Shown here one piece after another: positions 1 to 8,662 of a stretch of DNA of 64,000 bases (positions are counted from its first letter, which is position 1; each line of letters opens with the position of its first letter). The stretch is from Mesorhizobium escarrei (lineage in GTDB: Bacteria > Pseudomonadota > Alphaproteobacteria > Rhizobiales > Rhizobiaceae), in contig NZ_CAKXZT010000112.1 of NCBI RefSeq assembly GCF_935825525.1, positions 30,775 to 94,774 on the forward strand. The letters are read 5' to 3'. Below the pieces are notes generated by a model. The model saw nothing but the letters and a program-made list of their open reading frames with translations. It did no database searches and was not told the DNA's origin. The translations under genes and the position numbers were made by a program.

Positions 1-142
1 ACGCCGCACGGGCGATGTCCTTCTTTGACGCATTCGGGTGTTCCTTCCTGGCCGCTTTGATCAATTGCTTGGGTGCCATGTCAGGCGTCACGACCCGCAT
101 CAGGGTGTCGGCTATCGCCTGCATCTCGTCCGCGTTCATCAT
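1..142 (-). CDS. Partial small hypothetical protein (N-terminus)
   Basis: An open frame runs off the left edge of the window. It starts at ATG 142 (a second ATG follows directly) behind a GGGGAG ribosome-binding sequence. About 47 residues are visible, beginning MMNADEMQAIADTL. They are mostly helical and charged, with a basic segment (KAARKEHPNASKKDIARAA) that could be part of a helix-turn-helix or a small nucleic-acid-binding protein, but no family is recognised. It is divergent from mmcB. Without the C-terminus no function can be assigned. Confidence 0.6.
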   Translation of the reverse strand, partial: MMNADEMQAIADTLMRVVTPDMAPKQLIKAARKEHPNASKKDIARAA

Positions 143-280
143 CCAAACTCCCCTAGAGCCACCCGCGTTCGCACAGTATCGCATATTGCTAATGTGTGGA
201 ACGTGCGGTGTCCGTTTGAGTACCAAGATTTCACGTAAAAACCACATTTCAAGCGCGCCTTGGGTGCCTCAAGAAAACGG

Positions 281-295
281 GTTCAAACCGTGAAC
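281..295. promoter_or_regulatory. GTTC-N7-GAAC dyad upstream of mmcB (possible SOS operator)
   Basis: The sequence GTTCAAACCGTGAAC lies 22 bp before the mmcB start. Alphaproteobacterial LexA boxes are usually the direct repeat GTTC-N7-GTTC; this one has the same half-site and spacing but an inverted second half. In Caulobacter, mmcB belongs to the SOS regulon, so the position is suggestive. The match is imperfect and could be chance. Confidence 0.3.
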
Positions 296-316
296 AATGT
301 CTGGCATGGTGCTCCC

Positions 317-817
317 ATGCCAATCATATCGCCTGCACTCCTCAACCCTCTCATCGACGGCCGCCAGTCGGAGCGCGCGATGCTGGTTCGGCGCGGCGTG
401 CAGCGGCTGCTCAAGCAAATGGGCGCGCATGTGCTGCCCGAGCTGTCGCTGGCGACCGGGCGCCGCGCCGATCTCGTCGCGCTGACCCGCCAGGGCGACA
501 TCTGGATCATCGAAATCAAATCCTCGATCGAGGATTTCAGGGTCGACCGCAAATGGCCGGACTACCGGCTGCACTCCGACCGCTTCTTCTTCGCCACCCA
601 TCCCGGCGTGCCCTCGGAGATCTTTCCGCAGGAATGCGGCTTTATCCTTTCCGACGGCTACGGCGCCGAAATCCTGCGCGATGCGCCCGAGCACCGCATG
701 GCGGCGGCGACGCGCAAGGCGCTGATGCTGAGGATCGCACGGGCGGGTGCAGCGCGGCTGCTGGCGGCGGAACTCGCCGGTGTGGCGGTGCCGGCGCTGG
801 AGGGCGAGAGCGAGTAG
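317..817 (+). CDS. mmcB: MmcB-family DNA repair protein
   Basis: This 166-residue protein has the PD-(D/E)xK nuclease-like core of the MmcB family. An acidic D52 in GRRADLVAL is followed by the strand DIWIIEIKSS carrying E66 and K68, then a conserved aromatic stretch (WPDYRLHSDRFFFATHP). In Caulobacter the family is damage-inducible and linked to translesion repair with ImuA/ImuB/DnaE2; the exact activity here is inferred. The start at ATG 317 gives the family N-terminus (MPIISPALLNPLIDGRQSER). A longer frame extends upstream from 260 but has no supporting similarity. The ribosome-binding site is weak. A GTTC dyad sits just upstream. Confidence 0.85.
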   Translation: MPIISPALLNPLIDGRQSERAMLVRRGVQRLLKQMGAHVLPELSLATGRRADLVALTRQGDIWIIEIKSSIEDFRVDRKWPDYRLHSDRFFFATHPGVPSEIFPQECGFILSDGYGAEILRDAPEHRMAAATRKALMLRIARAGAARLLAAELAGVAVPALEGESE

Positions 818-856
818 AGGTGTTTGGATATCCTCGTAACCTTCGACGCTTGCGCT

Positions 857-1024
857 GCCCCTCATCTGCCTGCCGGCATCTTCTCCCCGTGAACGGGGAG
901 AAGGGGCGCTGGCCGCAACCTCGGCAGACTTTCTGCAACGCTGGAGATTGGCGAAATCCTTTGCGAAGGCGCCTTTCTCCCCGTCTCTATACGGGGAGAA
1001 AGGCCGGGCAGGGCAATGAGGGGC
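857..1024. repeat. Intergenic palindromic repeat element (RIME-like)
   Basis: This 168-bp mosaic lies between the 3' ends of mmcB and nhaA. Outer arms GCCCCTCAT (857-865) and ATGAGGGGC (1016-1024) enclose two strong hairpins: TTCTCCCCGT/ACGGGGAGAA (881-902) and CCTTTCTCCCCGT/ACGGGGAGAAAGG (972-1003). The core between them includes CTGCAACG and GATTGGCGAAA. This is the layout of rhizobial intergenic mosaic elements. The same core words occur in the palindrome inside nasA at 51729-51886. It may also work as a bidirectional terminator for the two convergent genes. Confidence 0.8.
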
Positions 1025-1042
1025 GGCGCGAACGTTCGTCGG

Positions 1043-2239
1043 CTACTCTTCCTCCTCGTCTAGCCCATTCGCCGCCGGCGCCACCAGCAGCACGGCGGCG
1101 CCGAGGATGGCGGCGATGAAGGAGCCGGCGAGGATGCCGACCTTGACCGCGTCCTGCAGTTCGACATTGCTGGCGAAGGCGAGCAGGCCGATGAACAGGC
1201 TCATGGTGAAGCCGATGCCGCAGAGCAGCGAGATGCCGGCCATGTGCAGCCAGCCAGCGTTGACCGGCAGATCGGCGAGGCCGAGCCGGATGGCAAGCGC
1301 GGAAGAACCGAACACGCCGACCAGCTTGCCAATGACGAGGCCGGCGGCGACGCCCAGCGTCAGCGGCTCGACCAGGGTGGCAGCACTCAGGCCGGCGAGC
1401 GGGACGCCGGCATTGGCGAAGCCGAAGATCGGGACGACGACGAACGGCACTATCCTGTGCAGGCCGTGCTCGAGCCGGTGCAGTGGCGAATGGTCGAGAT
1501 CATGCCCGATGCCCGGGGAGACTTTTAAAGGTATGGTCAGGGCCAGCGCCACGCCGGCGAGCGTGGCATGGACGCCCGATTTCAGCACCAGCACCCACAG
1601 GACGACACCGAGCAGGATATAGGGCAGCAGCGTCAGCACCTTCATGCGGTTGAGCACGATCAGCAATGCGATAACCGCGAAGGCAGCGCCGAGATAGGCG
1701 AGCGACAGGCCGCTCGTATAGAATACCGCGATGATGATGACCGCGCCAAGGTCGTCGATGATGGCGAGCGCGGTGAGGAAGACCTTCAGCGACCCCGGCA
1801 CGCGGCTGCCGAGCAGCGACAGCACGCCGAGCGCAAAGGCGATGTCGGTGGCGGTCGGGATCGCCCAGCCGGACAGGGAGGCTGGATTGTCACGGTTGAT
1901 GGCGACATAAACAAGTGCCGGCACCAGCATGCCACCGGCAGCGGCGATGCCGGGCAAAGCGCGGCGTGGCCAGGTCGAGAGCTGGCCGTCCAGCATCTCG
2001 CGCTTGATCTCGAGGCCGACCAGCAGGAAAAACACCGCCATCAGCCCGTCATTGATCCAGTGCGACACGCTGAGCGGTCCCAGATAGGCGTGAAGGGCGC
2101 CGAAATAGGTTTCGGCCAGCGGCGAATTGGCGACGACCAGCGCCAATGCGGCGGCCGCCATCAGGACGATGCCGCCTGCCGCCTCGCTGGCCAGGAATTC
2201 GCGAAAGATGGAGATCGGCCGCGGCTTCTCGTCCTGCAT
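1043..2239 (-). CDS. nhaA: Na+/H+ antiporter NhaA
   Basis: This is an inner-membrane electrogenic antiporter exchanging protons for sodium, used in pH and salt homeostasis. The 398-residue product has about 11-12 hydrophobic segments and the family's ion-binding residues: D132 in [21 protein letters not shown], and the paired aspartates D162-D163 in [13 protein letters not shown]. Length and motifs match full-length NhaA. The start at ATG 2239 follows a GGAGAC ribosome-binding site; the 25 upstream in-frame residues look non-coding. It lies downstream of actR on the same strand with a 135-bp gap, so co-transcription is possible but not shown. The C-terminus is acidic (LDEEEE). Confidence 0.95.
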   Translation of the reverse strand: MQDEKPRPISIFREFLASEAAGGIVLMAAAALALVVANSPLAETYFGALHAYLGPLSVSHWINDGLMAVFFLLVGLEIKREMLDGQLSTWPRRALPGIAAAGGMLVPALVYVAINRDNPASLSGWAIPTATDIAFALGVLSLLGSRVPGSLKVFLTALAIIDDLGAVIIIAVFYTSGLSLAYLGAAFAVIALLIVLNRMKVLTLLPYILLGVVLWVLVLKSGVHATLAGVALALTIPLKVSPGIGHDLDHSPLHRLEHGLHRIVPFVVVPIFGFANAGVPLAGLSAATLVEPLTLGVAAGLVIGKLVGVFGSSALAIRLGLADLPVNAGWLHMAGISLLCGIGFTMSLFIGLLAFASNVELQDAVKVGILAGSFIAAILGAAVLLVAPAANGLDEEEE

Positions 2240-2374
2240 GTCGTCTCCGTCCTGTCGGCCGGAACGGCCGGTGTCGCCTCGTGCGATGATGCGCAACCGC
2301 CGATGGCAGGGCAAGTTCTTAAGCGCCTCGCGGCCCTTGGGGGCGCAAAGGACGGTCAGGCGTTAGAGACCTCT

Positions 2375-2938
2375 TTAGCGCGGCGCGCGTTTGGCGAGTA
2401 TCCGCTGCAGCGTCCGGCGATGCATGTTGAGCCGGCGCGCGGTTTCGGAGACGTTGCGGTCGCACATTTCGTAGACGCGCTGGATGTGCTCCCAGCGCAC
2501 GCGGTCGGCCGACATCGGGTTTTCAGGCGGCGCGGCGCGTTCACCCGCAGTGCGGGTAAGAGCCGCGAAAACCTCGTCGGCATCGGCCGGTTTCGACAAA
2601 TAGTCGATGGCCCCCAGCTTCACCGCCGTAACCGCGGTGGCGATGTTGCCATAGCCGGTGAGGATGACGGCGCGGGCGTCGTCGCGCTTCTCGCGGATGG
2701 CGGCGACGACGTCGAGGCCGTTGCCGTCGGCGAGCCGCATGTCGACCACCGCGTAGGCTGGCGGATTGGCGCGCGCCTTGGCCACCGCCTCCTCGACGCT
2801 CTCGGCCGTCTCGACCACGAAACCCCTGGTCTCCATGGCGCGGGCAAGGCGCGTGAGGAACGGCCTGTCATCGTCGACGATCAGCAGCGAGGTGTCCTCG
2901 CCCTCAACCATTGCGCCAATCGTTTCGTCGCCATTCAT
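2375..2938 (-). CDS. actR: Redox response regulator ActR/RegA/PrrA
   Basis: This 187-residue two-domain regulator has an N-terminal receiver with acidic residues D22-D24, phospho-acceptor D66 (VVDMRLADG), T94 and K116 (YLSKPAD). The C-terminal Fis-type helix-turn-helix (about 150-187) ends in the nearly invariant RegA motif RRLNMHRRTLQRILAKRAPR. In rhizobia the ActS-ActR pair controls acid tolerance, microaerobic respiration and CO2/N2 fixation genes; in photosynthetic relatives RegB/RegA senses redox state. It lies 64 bp downstream of its sensor kinase gene on the same strand. It is short for a response regulator because RegA proteins lack the sigma-54 AAA domain. Confidence 0.95.
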   Translation of the reverse strand: MNGDETIGAMVEGEDTSLLIVDDDRPFLTRLARAMETRGFVVETAESVEEAVAKARANPPAYAVVDMRLADGNGLDVVAAIREKRDDARAVILTGYGNIATAVTAVKLGAIDYLSKPADADEVFAALTRTAGERAAPPENPMSADRVRWEHIQRVYEMCDRNVSETARRLNMHRRTLQRILAKRAPR

Positions 2939-3002
2939 GGTCTTCTAGATTCCTGCTGCCTGAATTTTACGCAAATATAGTTTTGGAGCGCTATTGTCCA
3001 AT

Positions 3003-4334
3003 TCAAGCCGTGTCAAACATGGTGGCCGAGGCCGATTCAGGATTGAGGAAGACGCTGCGCGGCCACGATATCCGCACGACGGCGCCCTCGCCCGGCTCGT
3101 TTGAATTGCGGAAATCGAGCGTGGCCCCCGAGCGTTCAAGCAGGGTCTTGGCGATGAACAGCCCCAGTCCCAGGCCGCCGCCGGCCTCGGTACCCTGGCG
3201 CGTCGACATATAGGGCTCGCCGATGCGATCGATGATCTCGGGAGGAAAACCCGGCCCGTCGTCGGTGATCGAGAAGGTGACCGTGGCCTCGTTCCAGCTC
3301 CAGCGCACGGTGACGCTCTTGCGGGAAAAATCGACGGCGTTCTCGACCAGATTGCCGAGGCCGTAGATGACGCCGGGATTGCGCCGTCCCACCGGTTCGG
3401 GGCCGATGCGCTCGCCGGGGCGAAGCTTGATCGAGATGCCGAAGTCGCGGTGCGGGGCCGTCATCTCCTCGACCAGCGAGGTCAGCGGCAGGCGGGAGAG
3501 ATGCGCCTCGCCCTCGGAGGACAGGCTGGTGAGGCGTTTGAGGATCTCGCGGCAACGCTCGCTCTGCGAGCGCAGCAGCGTCACGTCCTCGCCGTATTTC
3601 GGATCGTTGCGGAGCGCCTTCTCCATCTCCTTGGCAACAAGCGTGATGGTGGCGAGCGGCGTGCCGAGCTCATGCGCGGCGGCAGCGGCAAGACCGTCCA
3701 GCGCCGACAAATGCTGCTCACGCTGCAGCACCAGCTCGGTGGCGGCCAGCGCGTTGGCGAGCAGCCGGGCTTCCTCGGCCACGCGGAAGGCGTAGATCGC
3801 GGTGAAGGCGACCGAGGAAAACACCGCCATCCACATGCCGGCGACGTAAATGAACGGCATCTCCAGCGGCGCGCCCTCGTACCAGGGTAGCGGCAGATGG
3901 AAGAACACCAACAGGCTCGCCATCACCATCACCAGCGCGCCCAGGATGGCGGTCAGGCGCAGCGGCAGCGACGTCGCCGAGATGACCACGGGCACGGTCA
4001 CCAGCACTGAAAACGGGTTGGTGAGGCCGCCGGTCAGGTAGAGCAGACCAGCAAGCTGCAGGCTGTCGATGGTCAGGATGGCGAAAGCCTGAAGCGGGGT
4101 CAGCCGGTGCGCCGCCGGATAACGGAAGGTCAGCAACAGGTTCATCCAGGCTGAACAGGCGATCAGCGCGAAGCAGAGACTGACCGGCAGCGGGAATTTC
4201 AGCCCGTAGGCAACGACAAGGACCGCCAGGCTCTGGCCGACAATGGCCAACCAGCGCAGCCTGATCAGCGTGTTGAGGCGCAGCCGCTGGCTTTGCTGGA
4301 AGTCGGGCGCCCGCAGGATGTTTATCATGGCCAA
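3003..4334 (-). CDS. actS: Redox sensor histidine kinase ActS/RegB/PrrB
   Basis: This 443-residue membrane kinase has six predicted hydrophobic segments (about residues 25-185). It carries the RegB quinone-site motif GGLTNPF near 102-108, the H-box with H221 (AAAHELGTPLATI), the redox-switch cysteine C261 in SERCREIL, and an ATPase domain with GLGNLVENAVDF and DDGPGFPPE. RegB proteins sense ubiquinone redox state and control phosphorylation of RegA. All the diagnostic residues are present, so a working sensor is expected. The gene precedes actR and follows hrpB by 26 bp, so hrpB-actS-actR could share a transcript. The start at 4334 lies in the short gap after hrpB. Confidence 0.95.
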   Translation of the reverse strand: MAMINILRAPDFQQSQRLRLNTLIRLRWLAIVGQSLAVLVVAYGLKFPLPVSLCFALIACSAWMNLLLTFRYPAAHRLTPLQAFAILTIDSLQLAGLLYLTGGLTNPFSVLVTVPVVISATSLPLRLTAILGALVMVMASLLVFFHLPLPWYEGAPLEMPFIYVAGMWMAVFSSVAFTAIYAFRVAEEARLLANALAATELVLQREQHLSALDGLAAAAAHELGTPLATITLVAKEMEKALRNDPKYGEDVTLLRSQSERCREILKRLTSLSSEGEAHLSRLPLTSLVEEMTAPHRDFGISIKLRPGERIGPEPVGRRNPGVIYGLGNLVENAVDFSRKSVTVRWSWNEATVTFSITDDGPGFPPEIIDRIGEPYMSTRQGTEAGGGLGLGLFIAKTLLERSGATLDFRNSNEPGEGAVVRISWPRSVFLNPESASATMFDTA

Positions 4335-4360
4335 GGATTATAGCCGGAAAAGGACAAAGG

Positions 4361-6976
4361 CTAGGTCCCCCGCGGCTTGGCACGGCTGGTGGCGGTGGCG
4401 AGAAGCGGGTTCTCCGGCCAGACATGCCGGGGATAGCGGCCACGCATCTCGGCCCGCACATCGGCCCAGGAGCCGCGCCAGAAACCGGGCAGGTCGCGCG
4501 TCGTCTGGATCGGCCGGTGCGCCGGCGACAATAGCTCGAGCGTCAGCGGCACCGCGCCGTTGGCGATTGCGGGATGCCGGTCGAGGCCGAACAGCTCCTG
4601 GACGCGGATCGCCAGCACCGGCCATTCACCGTCATAGCGGATCGGCACGCGGCTGCCCGTCGGCGCGTCGAAATGGGTCGGCGCCAGCGCCTCGATCCGG
4701 CGCTGCAGATCGTGCGGCACCAATGCCATGAGCCCGGCCGAAAGCACGCCTGGATCGATCGCGGCAAAGGACGCCGCGCCGGAAAGGAAGGGCAGCAGCC
4801 AGTCGTCGAGGCGGCCGACGAGCGCCGCGTCGGAAACATCTGGCCAGGGCGCGCCAAGACCGCGATGCAGCCAGCCGAGCCGTTGGCGCAGCGTTTCGGC
4901 CTCCCTGCCCCACGGCAAAAGCGACAGACCGTGTTGGCGCAAGGCGTCGAGGATGGCGCGATCCGCCTCAGTGCCAGTCGGAGCCGGCAGCATGCGTTCG
5001 GAAAGGGTGATGGCGCCGAGGCGAACGGTTTCACGCACACGCACCGCGCGCCTGTCGCGGTCGAAGCTGGTTTCGCGGCTTGTCTCGATCTTATCGGCGA
5101 GCGAAGCGCGAAGGTCGGCCTCGTCTATCGCAGCTGCTGCCGTGATGCGGGCGTTCTGCGCCTTGCCCTGCAGATCGGCGACGACTAGCCAGGTTTCGCC
5201 CGCCAACGGGTCGGCGGCGTCGAGCATGGCGCCCGAACCATTGGCCAGCACGAAACGGCCGCGCTCGCCGCGCGCCTTGGCAACGCGGTCCGGCCAGGCA
5301 TGGATGAGGAGAGCGCCGGCATTACCCTCCCCCTCGAGGGGGTCCGAAGGACGGGCGAGACCCGTGGCTCGCCCCGGTACGTCGATCCGCGCAGCGGAGC
5401 GGGGTGGGGTCGGATCGGGCACGCCATCGGCGACCCCACCCCGTCTCCTTCGCTTCGCTGCGCTCGGCTCGCTCGCCGACCCTCCCCTCGAGGGGGAGGG
5501 TGAAGCCTGTTTCGCCAGCCGCTCGGCGAGCTGCCGCGCGGCGGTGGCGCGCGGCGATCTTTCGGATCGGAACCGCATCAGCCGCCGTTCGAGATCGGCG
5601 CCTTCGCCGCCAAGGCCACGCTCGGTGAGCAGCACGGCGAGCATGGCCGCTTCTAACGCCTGGCCGGTGTTTGCCGCCTCGGCGACCATGTGAGCCAGCC
5701 GCACCGGCAGTGCCAGCCTGCGCATCGCAGCACCCGATTGCGTCAGACGCCCTGCCTCGTCAATGGCGTCGAGCGCACGAAGCAGCGCCCTTGCCTCGTT
5801 GAGCGCCGGGGCCGGCGGCGGATCGAGGAAGGAGAGGCTCGACGGGTCGGCGACACCGAAGGCGGCGCAATCAACCAGAAGTCCGGAAAGGTCGGCCTCG
5901 AGGATTTCCGGCGGGGTGAAGGCGGGAAGAGCCGCGGTCTGCTCGGCCCGCCACAGCCGGATGGCGACGCCCGGCTGGGTGCGGCCGGCGCGGCCGGCGC
6001 GCTGGTCGGCCGAGGCTTTGCTGACCCGCACCGTCTCCAGCCGCGTCAGGCCGCTGGCCGGCTCGTAGCGCGGCAGGCGCGACAGGCCGGAATCGATGAC
6101 GACGCGCACGCCGTCGATGGTGATCGAGGTCTCGGCGATCGAGGTCGCCAGCACCACCTTGCGGCGGCCGGACGGCGCCGGCTTGATTGCGGCGTCCTGC
6201 GCCTTGTTGTCGAGCATGCCGTAGAGCGGCACGATTTCGGTGTCGGCGCCGATGCGTCCCTGCAGCCGCTCGGCGGTGCGCTCGATCTCGCGCTGGCCGG
6301 GCAGGAAGGCGAGCACGCTGCCTGGCTCATCGGCAAGGGCGGCGCGGATGGCATTGGCCATGGCGTCCTCGATGGCGACGCCGGCCGGCCGTTCGTCGTA
6401 GCGGATGTCGACGGGAAAGGCGCGGCCCTTGCTCTCGATCACCGGGGCGCCGGAAAGCAGCCGCGCAACGCGGGCGCCGTCGAGCGTCGCCGACATGACC
6501 AGCAATCGCAGATCGTGCCGCAGCGCACCTTGCACATCGAGCGCCAGCGCCAGACCAAAATCGCCGTCGAGCGAGCGCTCATGGAACTCGTCGAAGAATA
6601 GCGCCGAGACGCCGGGCAACTCCGGATCGTCGAGGATCATCCGCGACAGCACGCCTTCGGTGACGACAAGGATTCTGGTCCTCGCAGAAGTGCGGCTCTC
6701 CATCCGCATGGCATACCCGACCGTTTCGCCGGGCTCCTCGCCAAGCAGTTCGGCCATGCGCCGGGCTGCAGCGCGGGCAGCGAGCCGGCGCGGCTCGAGC
6801 AGAATGATCTTGCCCGTGCCGAGCCATGCTGCATCGAGCAGCACCAGCGGCACCAACGTCGTCTTGCCGGCGCCGGGCGGCGCCACCAGCACGACACTGT
6901 TGCCATGGCCGAGCGCTTCGCCGAGCGCCGGCAGCACGGCGGCGACCGGAAGCTCCGGCAAGGGTTTTCTGGTCAT
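4361..6976 (-). CDS. hrpB: ATP-dependent helicase HrpB (carries an internal palindromic insertion)
   Basis: This DEAH/DExH-box helicase has Walker A APPGAGKTT (about 32-40), motif II DEFH (129-132), motif III SAT (162-164), motif VI QRAGRAGRTQPG, and the C-terminal HrpB domain ending FWRGSWADVRAEMRGRYPRHVWPENP. HrpB proteins are putative RNA helicases whose role is poorly defined. Residues about 492-551 match no helicase sequence: they are low complexity, rich in P/R/S/G, and correspond exactly to a palindromic repeat at 5324-5501 that keeps the frame open. That makes the protein (871 residues) longer than the usual 810-840. The start is uncertain: ATG 6976 (MTRKPLPELP) fits the family, with ATG 6997 the alternative. 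Neither has a strong ribosome-binding site. Confidence 0.92.
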   Translation of the reverse strand: MTRKPLPELPVAAVLPALGEALGHGNSVVLVAPPGAGKTTLVPLVLLDAAWLGTGKIILLEPRRLAARAAARRMAELLGEEPGETVGYAMRMESRTSARTRILVVTEGVLSRMILDDPELPGVSALFFDEFHERSLDGDFGLALALDVQGALRHDLRLLVMSATLDGARVARLLSGAPVIESKGRAFPVDIRYDERPAGVAIEDAMANAIRAALADEPGSVLAFLPGQREIERTAERLQGRIGADTEIVPLYGMLDNKAQDAAIKPAPSGRRKVVLATSIAETSITIDGVRVVIDSGLSRLPRYEPASGLTRLETVRVSKASADQRAGRAGRTQPGVAIRLWRAEQTAALPAFTPPEILEADLSGLLVDCAAFGVADPSSLSFLDPPPAPALNEARALLRALDAIDEAGRLTQSGAAMRRLALPVRLAHMVAEAANTGQALEAAMLAVLLTERGLGGEGADLERRLMRFRSERSPRATAARQLAERLAKQASPSPSRGGSASEPSAAKRRRRGGVADGVPDPTPPRSAARIDVPGRATGLARPSDPLEGEGNAGALLIHAWPDRVAKARGERGRFVLANGSGAMLDAADPLAGETWLVVADLQGKAQNARITAAAAIDEADLRASLADKIETSRETSFDRDRRAVRVRETVRLGAITLSERMLPAPTGTEADRAILDALRQHGLSLLPWGREAETLRQRLGWLHRGLGAPWPDVSDAALVGRLDDWLLPFLSGAASFAAIDPGVLSAGLMALVPHDLQRRIEALAPTHFDAPTGSRVPIRYDGEWPVLAIRVQELFGLDRHPAIANGAVPLTLELLSPAHRPIQTTRDLPGFWRGSWADVRAEMRGRYPRHVWPENPLLATATSRAKPRGT
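5324..5501. repeat. Palindromic repeat element inserted in the hrpB coding sequence
   Basis: The roughly 178-bp element has perfect 18-bp inverted ends, ACCCTCCCCCTCGAGGGG at 5324-5341 and its complement at 5484-5501. An inner 13-bp inverted repeat (CGGGGTGGGGTCG at 5400-5412, complement at 5431-5443) and a GGGCGAG/CTCGCCC hairpin lie inside. This kind of sequence is typical of dispersed intergenic repeats in rhizobia, but here it is read through as about 60 codons of hrpB with no stop. Its word content differs from the element family at 857-1024 and 51729-51886. Confidence 0.8.
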
Positions 6977-7134
6977 TTGTTTCAAGGATGCATCCATCCA
7001 ATTGCGGCGGATTCGCAGTGCCCGCATATCAGCGGCGGCGGTCGCCACGCAACCGGCAACGACATGCGCTCAGAACCACCGCCCCAGAGGATCAGCAAGC
7101 AATGCTGCGGCGCAGCAACGATTTCGCTTGCGTT

Positions 7135-7206
7135 GTTTAGTAAAAATTGCATCACTAAACAAATTACTAAACATCGGACGCTCTACCGCGCGTCGTCATG
7201 TTTAGA
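7135..7206. promoter_or_regulatory. Array of four GTTTAGT/ACTAAAC half-sites before the ABC-Dha operon
   Basis: In the roughly 300-bp gap between the divergent hrpB and ABC operons, the heptamer GTTTAGT occurs at 7135-7141. Its complement ACTAAAC is at 7154-7160 and again at 7166-7172, and a near copy GTTTAGA is at 7200-7206. The first two form a dyad. The local sequence is AT-rich in a GC-rich genome. This looks like a multi-site operator for the operon that starts at 7275. The regulator is unknown; the small protein at 15924-16349 is one candidate. Nothing else was seen in 6977-7274 except the GGAGGAAGG ribosome-binding site at about 7264. Confidence 0.55.
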
Positions 7207-7274
7207 CCCCTGAGGAGGGGGGTTGAGGTTTTTGGAACCGTCATTCGGGCGCGTTTCGCAAATGGGAGGAAGGC

Positions 7275-8606
7275 ATGAAATCGACCTTGAAACTGACGTT
7301 GGGACTGACCTCGGCGATGTTTGCGTCGACCGCCGTTTCGAACGTCGCGCAGGCTGAAGATCTGACGCTTTGCTGGGCAGCCTGGGACCCGGCCAACGCG
7401 CTCGTCGAATTGTCCAAGGATTTTTCCAAGGAAACTGGCATCGGCATGAAATTCGAATTCGTGCCGTGGACCAACTATGCCGATCGCTTCCTCAACGAGC
7501 TGAATTCCAAGGGCAAGCTGTGCGACCTGATCATCGGCGACAGCCAGTGGATCGGCGGCTCGGCCGAGAACGGCCACTACGTCAAGCTGAACGACTTCTT
7601 CGACAAGGAGAAGATCAGCATGGACGACTTCGTGCCGGCGACCGTCGTCGGCTACTCCGAATGGCCGAAGAACTCACCGAATTACTGGGCGTTGCCGGCC
7701 ATGGGCGACGTCGTCGGCTGGACCTATCGCAAGGACTGGTTCTCCAAGCCGGAACTGCAGAAGGAGTTCAAGGAAAAGTACGGCTGGGATCTCGCAGCGC
7801 CGACGACCTTCGACCAGCTGAAGCAGATCGCCGAGTTCTTCCAGAAGCGCGAGATCGACGGCAAGACGGTCTATGGCGCGTCGATCTATACCGAGCGCGG
7901 CTCCGAAGGCATCACCATGGGCGCCATGGACGTGCTCTACAGCTTCGGCTTCAAATATGAGAACCCCGACAAGCCCTACGAGATGGACGGCTTCGTCAAC
8001 TCCGAGAAATCGGTGAAGGGTCTGGAGTTCTACAAGGCGCTCTATGACTGCTGCACGCCTCCAGGGGCCTCGAACAGCTACATGGGCGAAGGCGTCGACG
8101 CCTTCAAATCCGGCCAGGTGGCGATGCACATGAACTTTGCCTTTACCTGGCCAGGCCTGCAGAAGGACGAGAATGTCGGCGGCGACAAGATTGGCTATTT
8201 CGCCAATCCAAAGGGCCCCGACGGCGATCAATTCGCCCAGCTCGGCGGCCAGGGCATCTCGGTGGTCTCTTACTCGGACAAGCAGGAGGCCGCGCTCAAA
8301 TACATCAAATGGTTCGCCAACAAGGACGTGCAGGCCAAATGGTGGTCGCTCGGCGGCTTTTCCTGCCTCAACGCAGTCGTCAAGGATCCAGGCTTCGCGG
8401 CCAGCCAACCTTACGCACAGACCTTCCTCGACTCCATGGCCATCGTGAAGGATTTTTGGGCAGAGCCCAGCTATGCACCGCTGCTGCAGGCGTCGCAAAA
8501 GCGCTTCCACGACTATGTCGTGGCCGGCCAGGGTTCGGCCAAGGATGCGCTTGATGGCCTGGTCAAGGACTGGACCGGGGTCTTCCAGGACGATGGCAAG
8601 ATGTAG
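7275..8606 (+). CDS. ABC transporter extracellular solute-binding protein (carbohydrate type)
   Basis: This 443-residue periplasmic binding protein of the family 1/MalE-like class has a Sec signal peptide at residues 1-28 (MKSTLKLTLGLTSAMFAS, cleavage after VAQA). The mature protein has the usual two-lobed repeat features (LCDLIIGDSQWIGG, YWALPAMGDVVGWTYRKDWF, FKSGQVAMHMNFAF, LGGQGISVVSYSDKQEAALKYIKWF). It opens the operon behind the strong ribosome-binding site GGAGGAAGG. The ligand cannot be read from sequence. Because dihydroxyacetone-kinase genes follow in the same operon, a triose, glycerol-like polyol or a compound degraded to dihydroxyacetone is the best guess. The gene layout resembles rhizobial polyol importers that carry two ATPases. 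Confidence 0.9.
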   Translation: MKSTLKLTLGLTSAMFASTAVSNVAQAEDLTLCWAAWDPANALVELSKDFSKETGIGMKFEFVPWTNYADRFLNELNSKGKLCDLIIGDSQWIGGSAENGHYVKLNDFFDKEKISMDDFVPATVVGYSEWPKNSPNYWALPAMGDVVGWTYRKDWFSKPELQKEFKEKYGWDLAAPTTFDQLKQIAEFFQKREIDGKTVYGASIYTERGSEGITMGAMDVLYSFGFKYENPDKPYEMDGFVNSEKSVKGLEFYKALYDCCTPPGASNSYMGEGVDAFKSGQVAMHMNFAFTWPGLQKDENVGGDKIGYFANPKGPDGDQFAQLGGQGISVVSYSDKQEAALKYIKWFANKDVQAKWWSLGGFSCLNAVVKDPGFAASQPYAQTFLDSMAIVKDFWAEPSYAPLLQASQKRFHDYVVAGQGSAKDALDGLVKDWTGVFQDDGKM

Positions 8607-8662
8607 TTGGGGCAAGATGTAATTGGGCAAGACCTAACCGGCTCCTCCCGAGCCACGACCGC

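Noticed and set aside
1568..2980. Long plus-strand open frame (470 codons) opposite nhaA and actR
   Set aside because: It is antisense to two clearly conserved genes; high GC content makes such shadow frames common. Its composition (Q/R/H/D-rich) has no family pattern.
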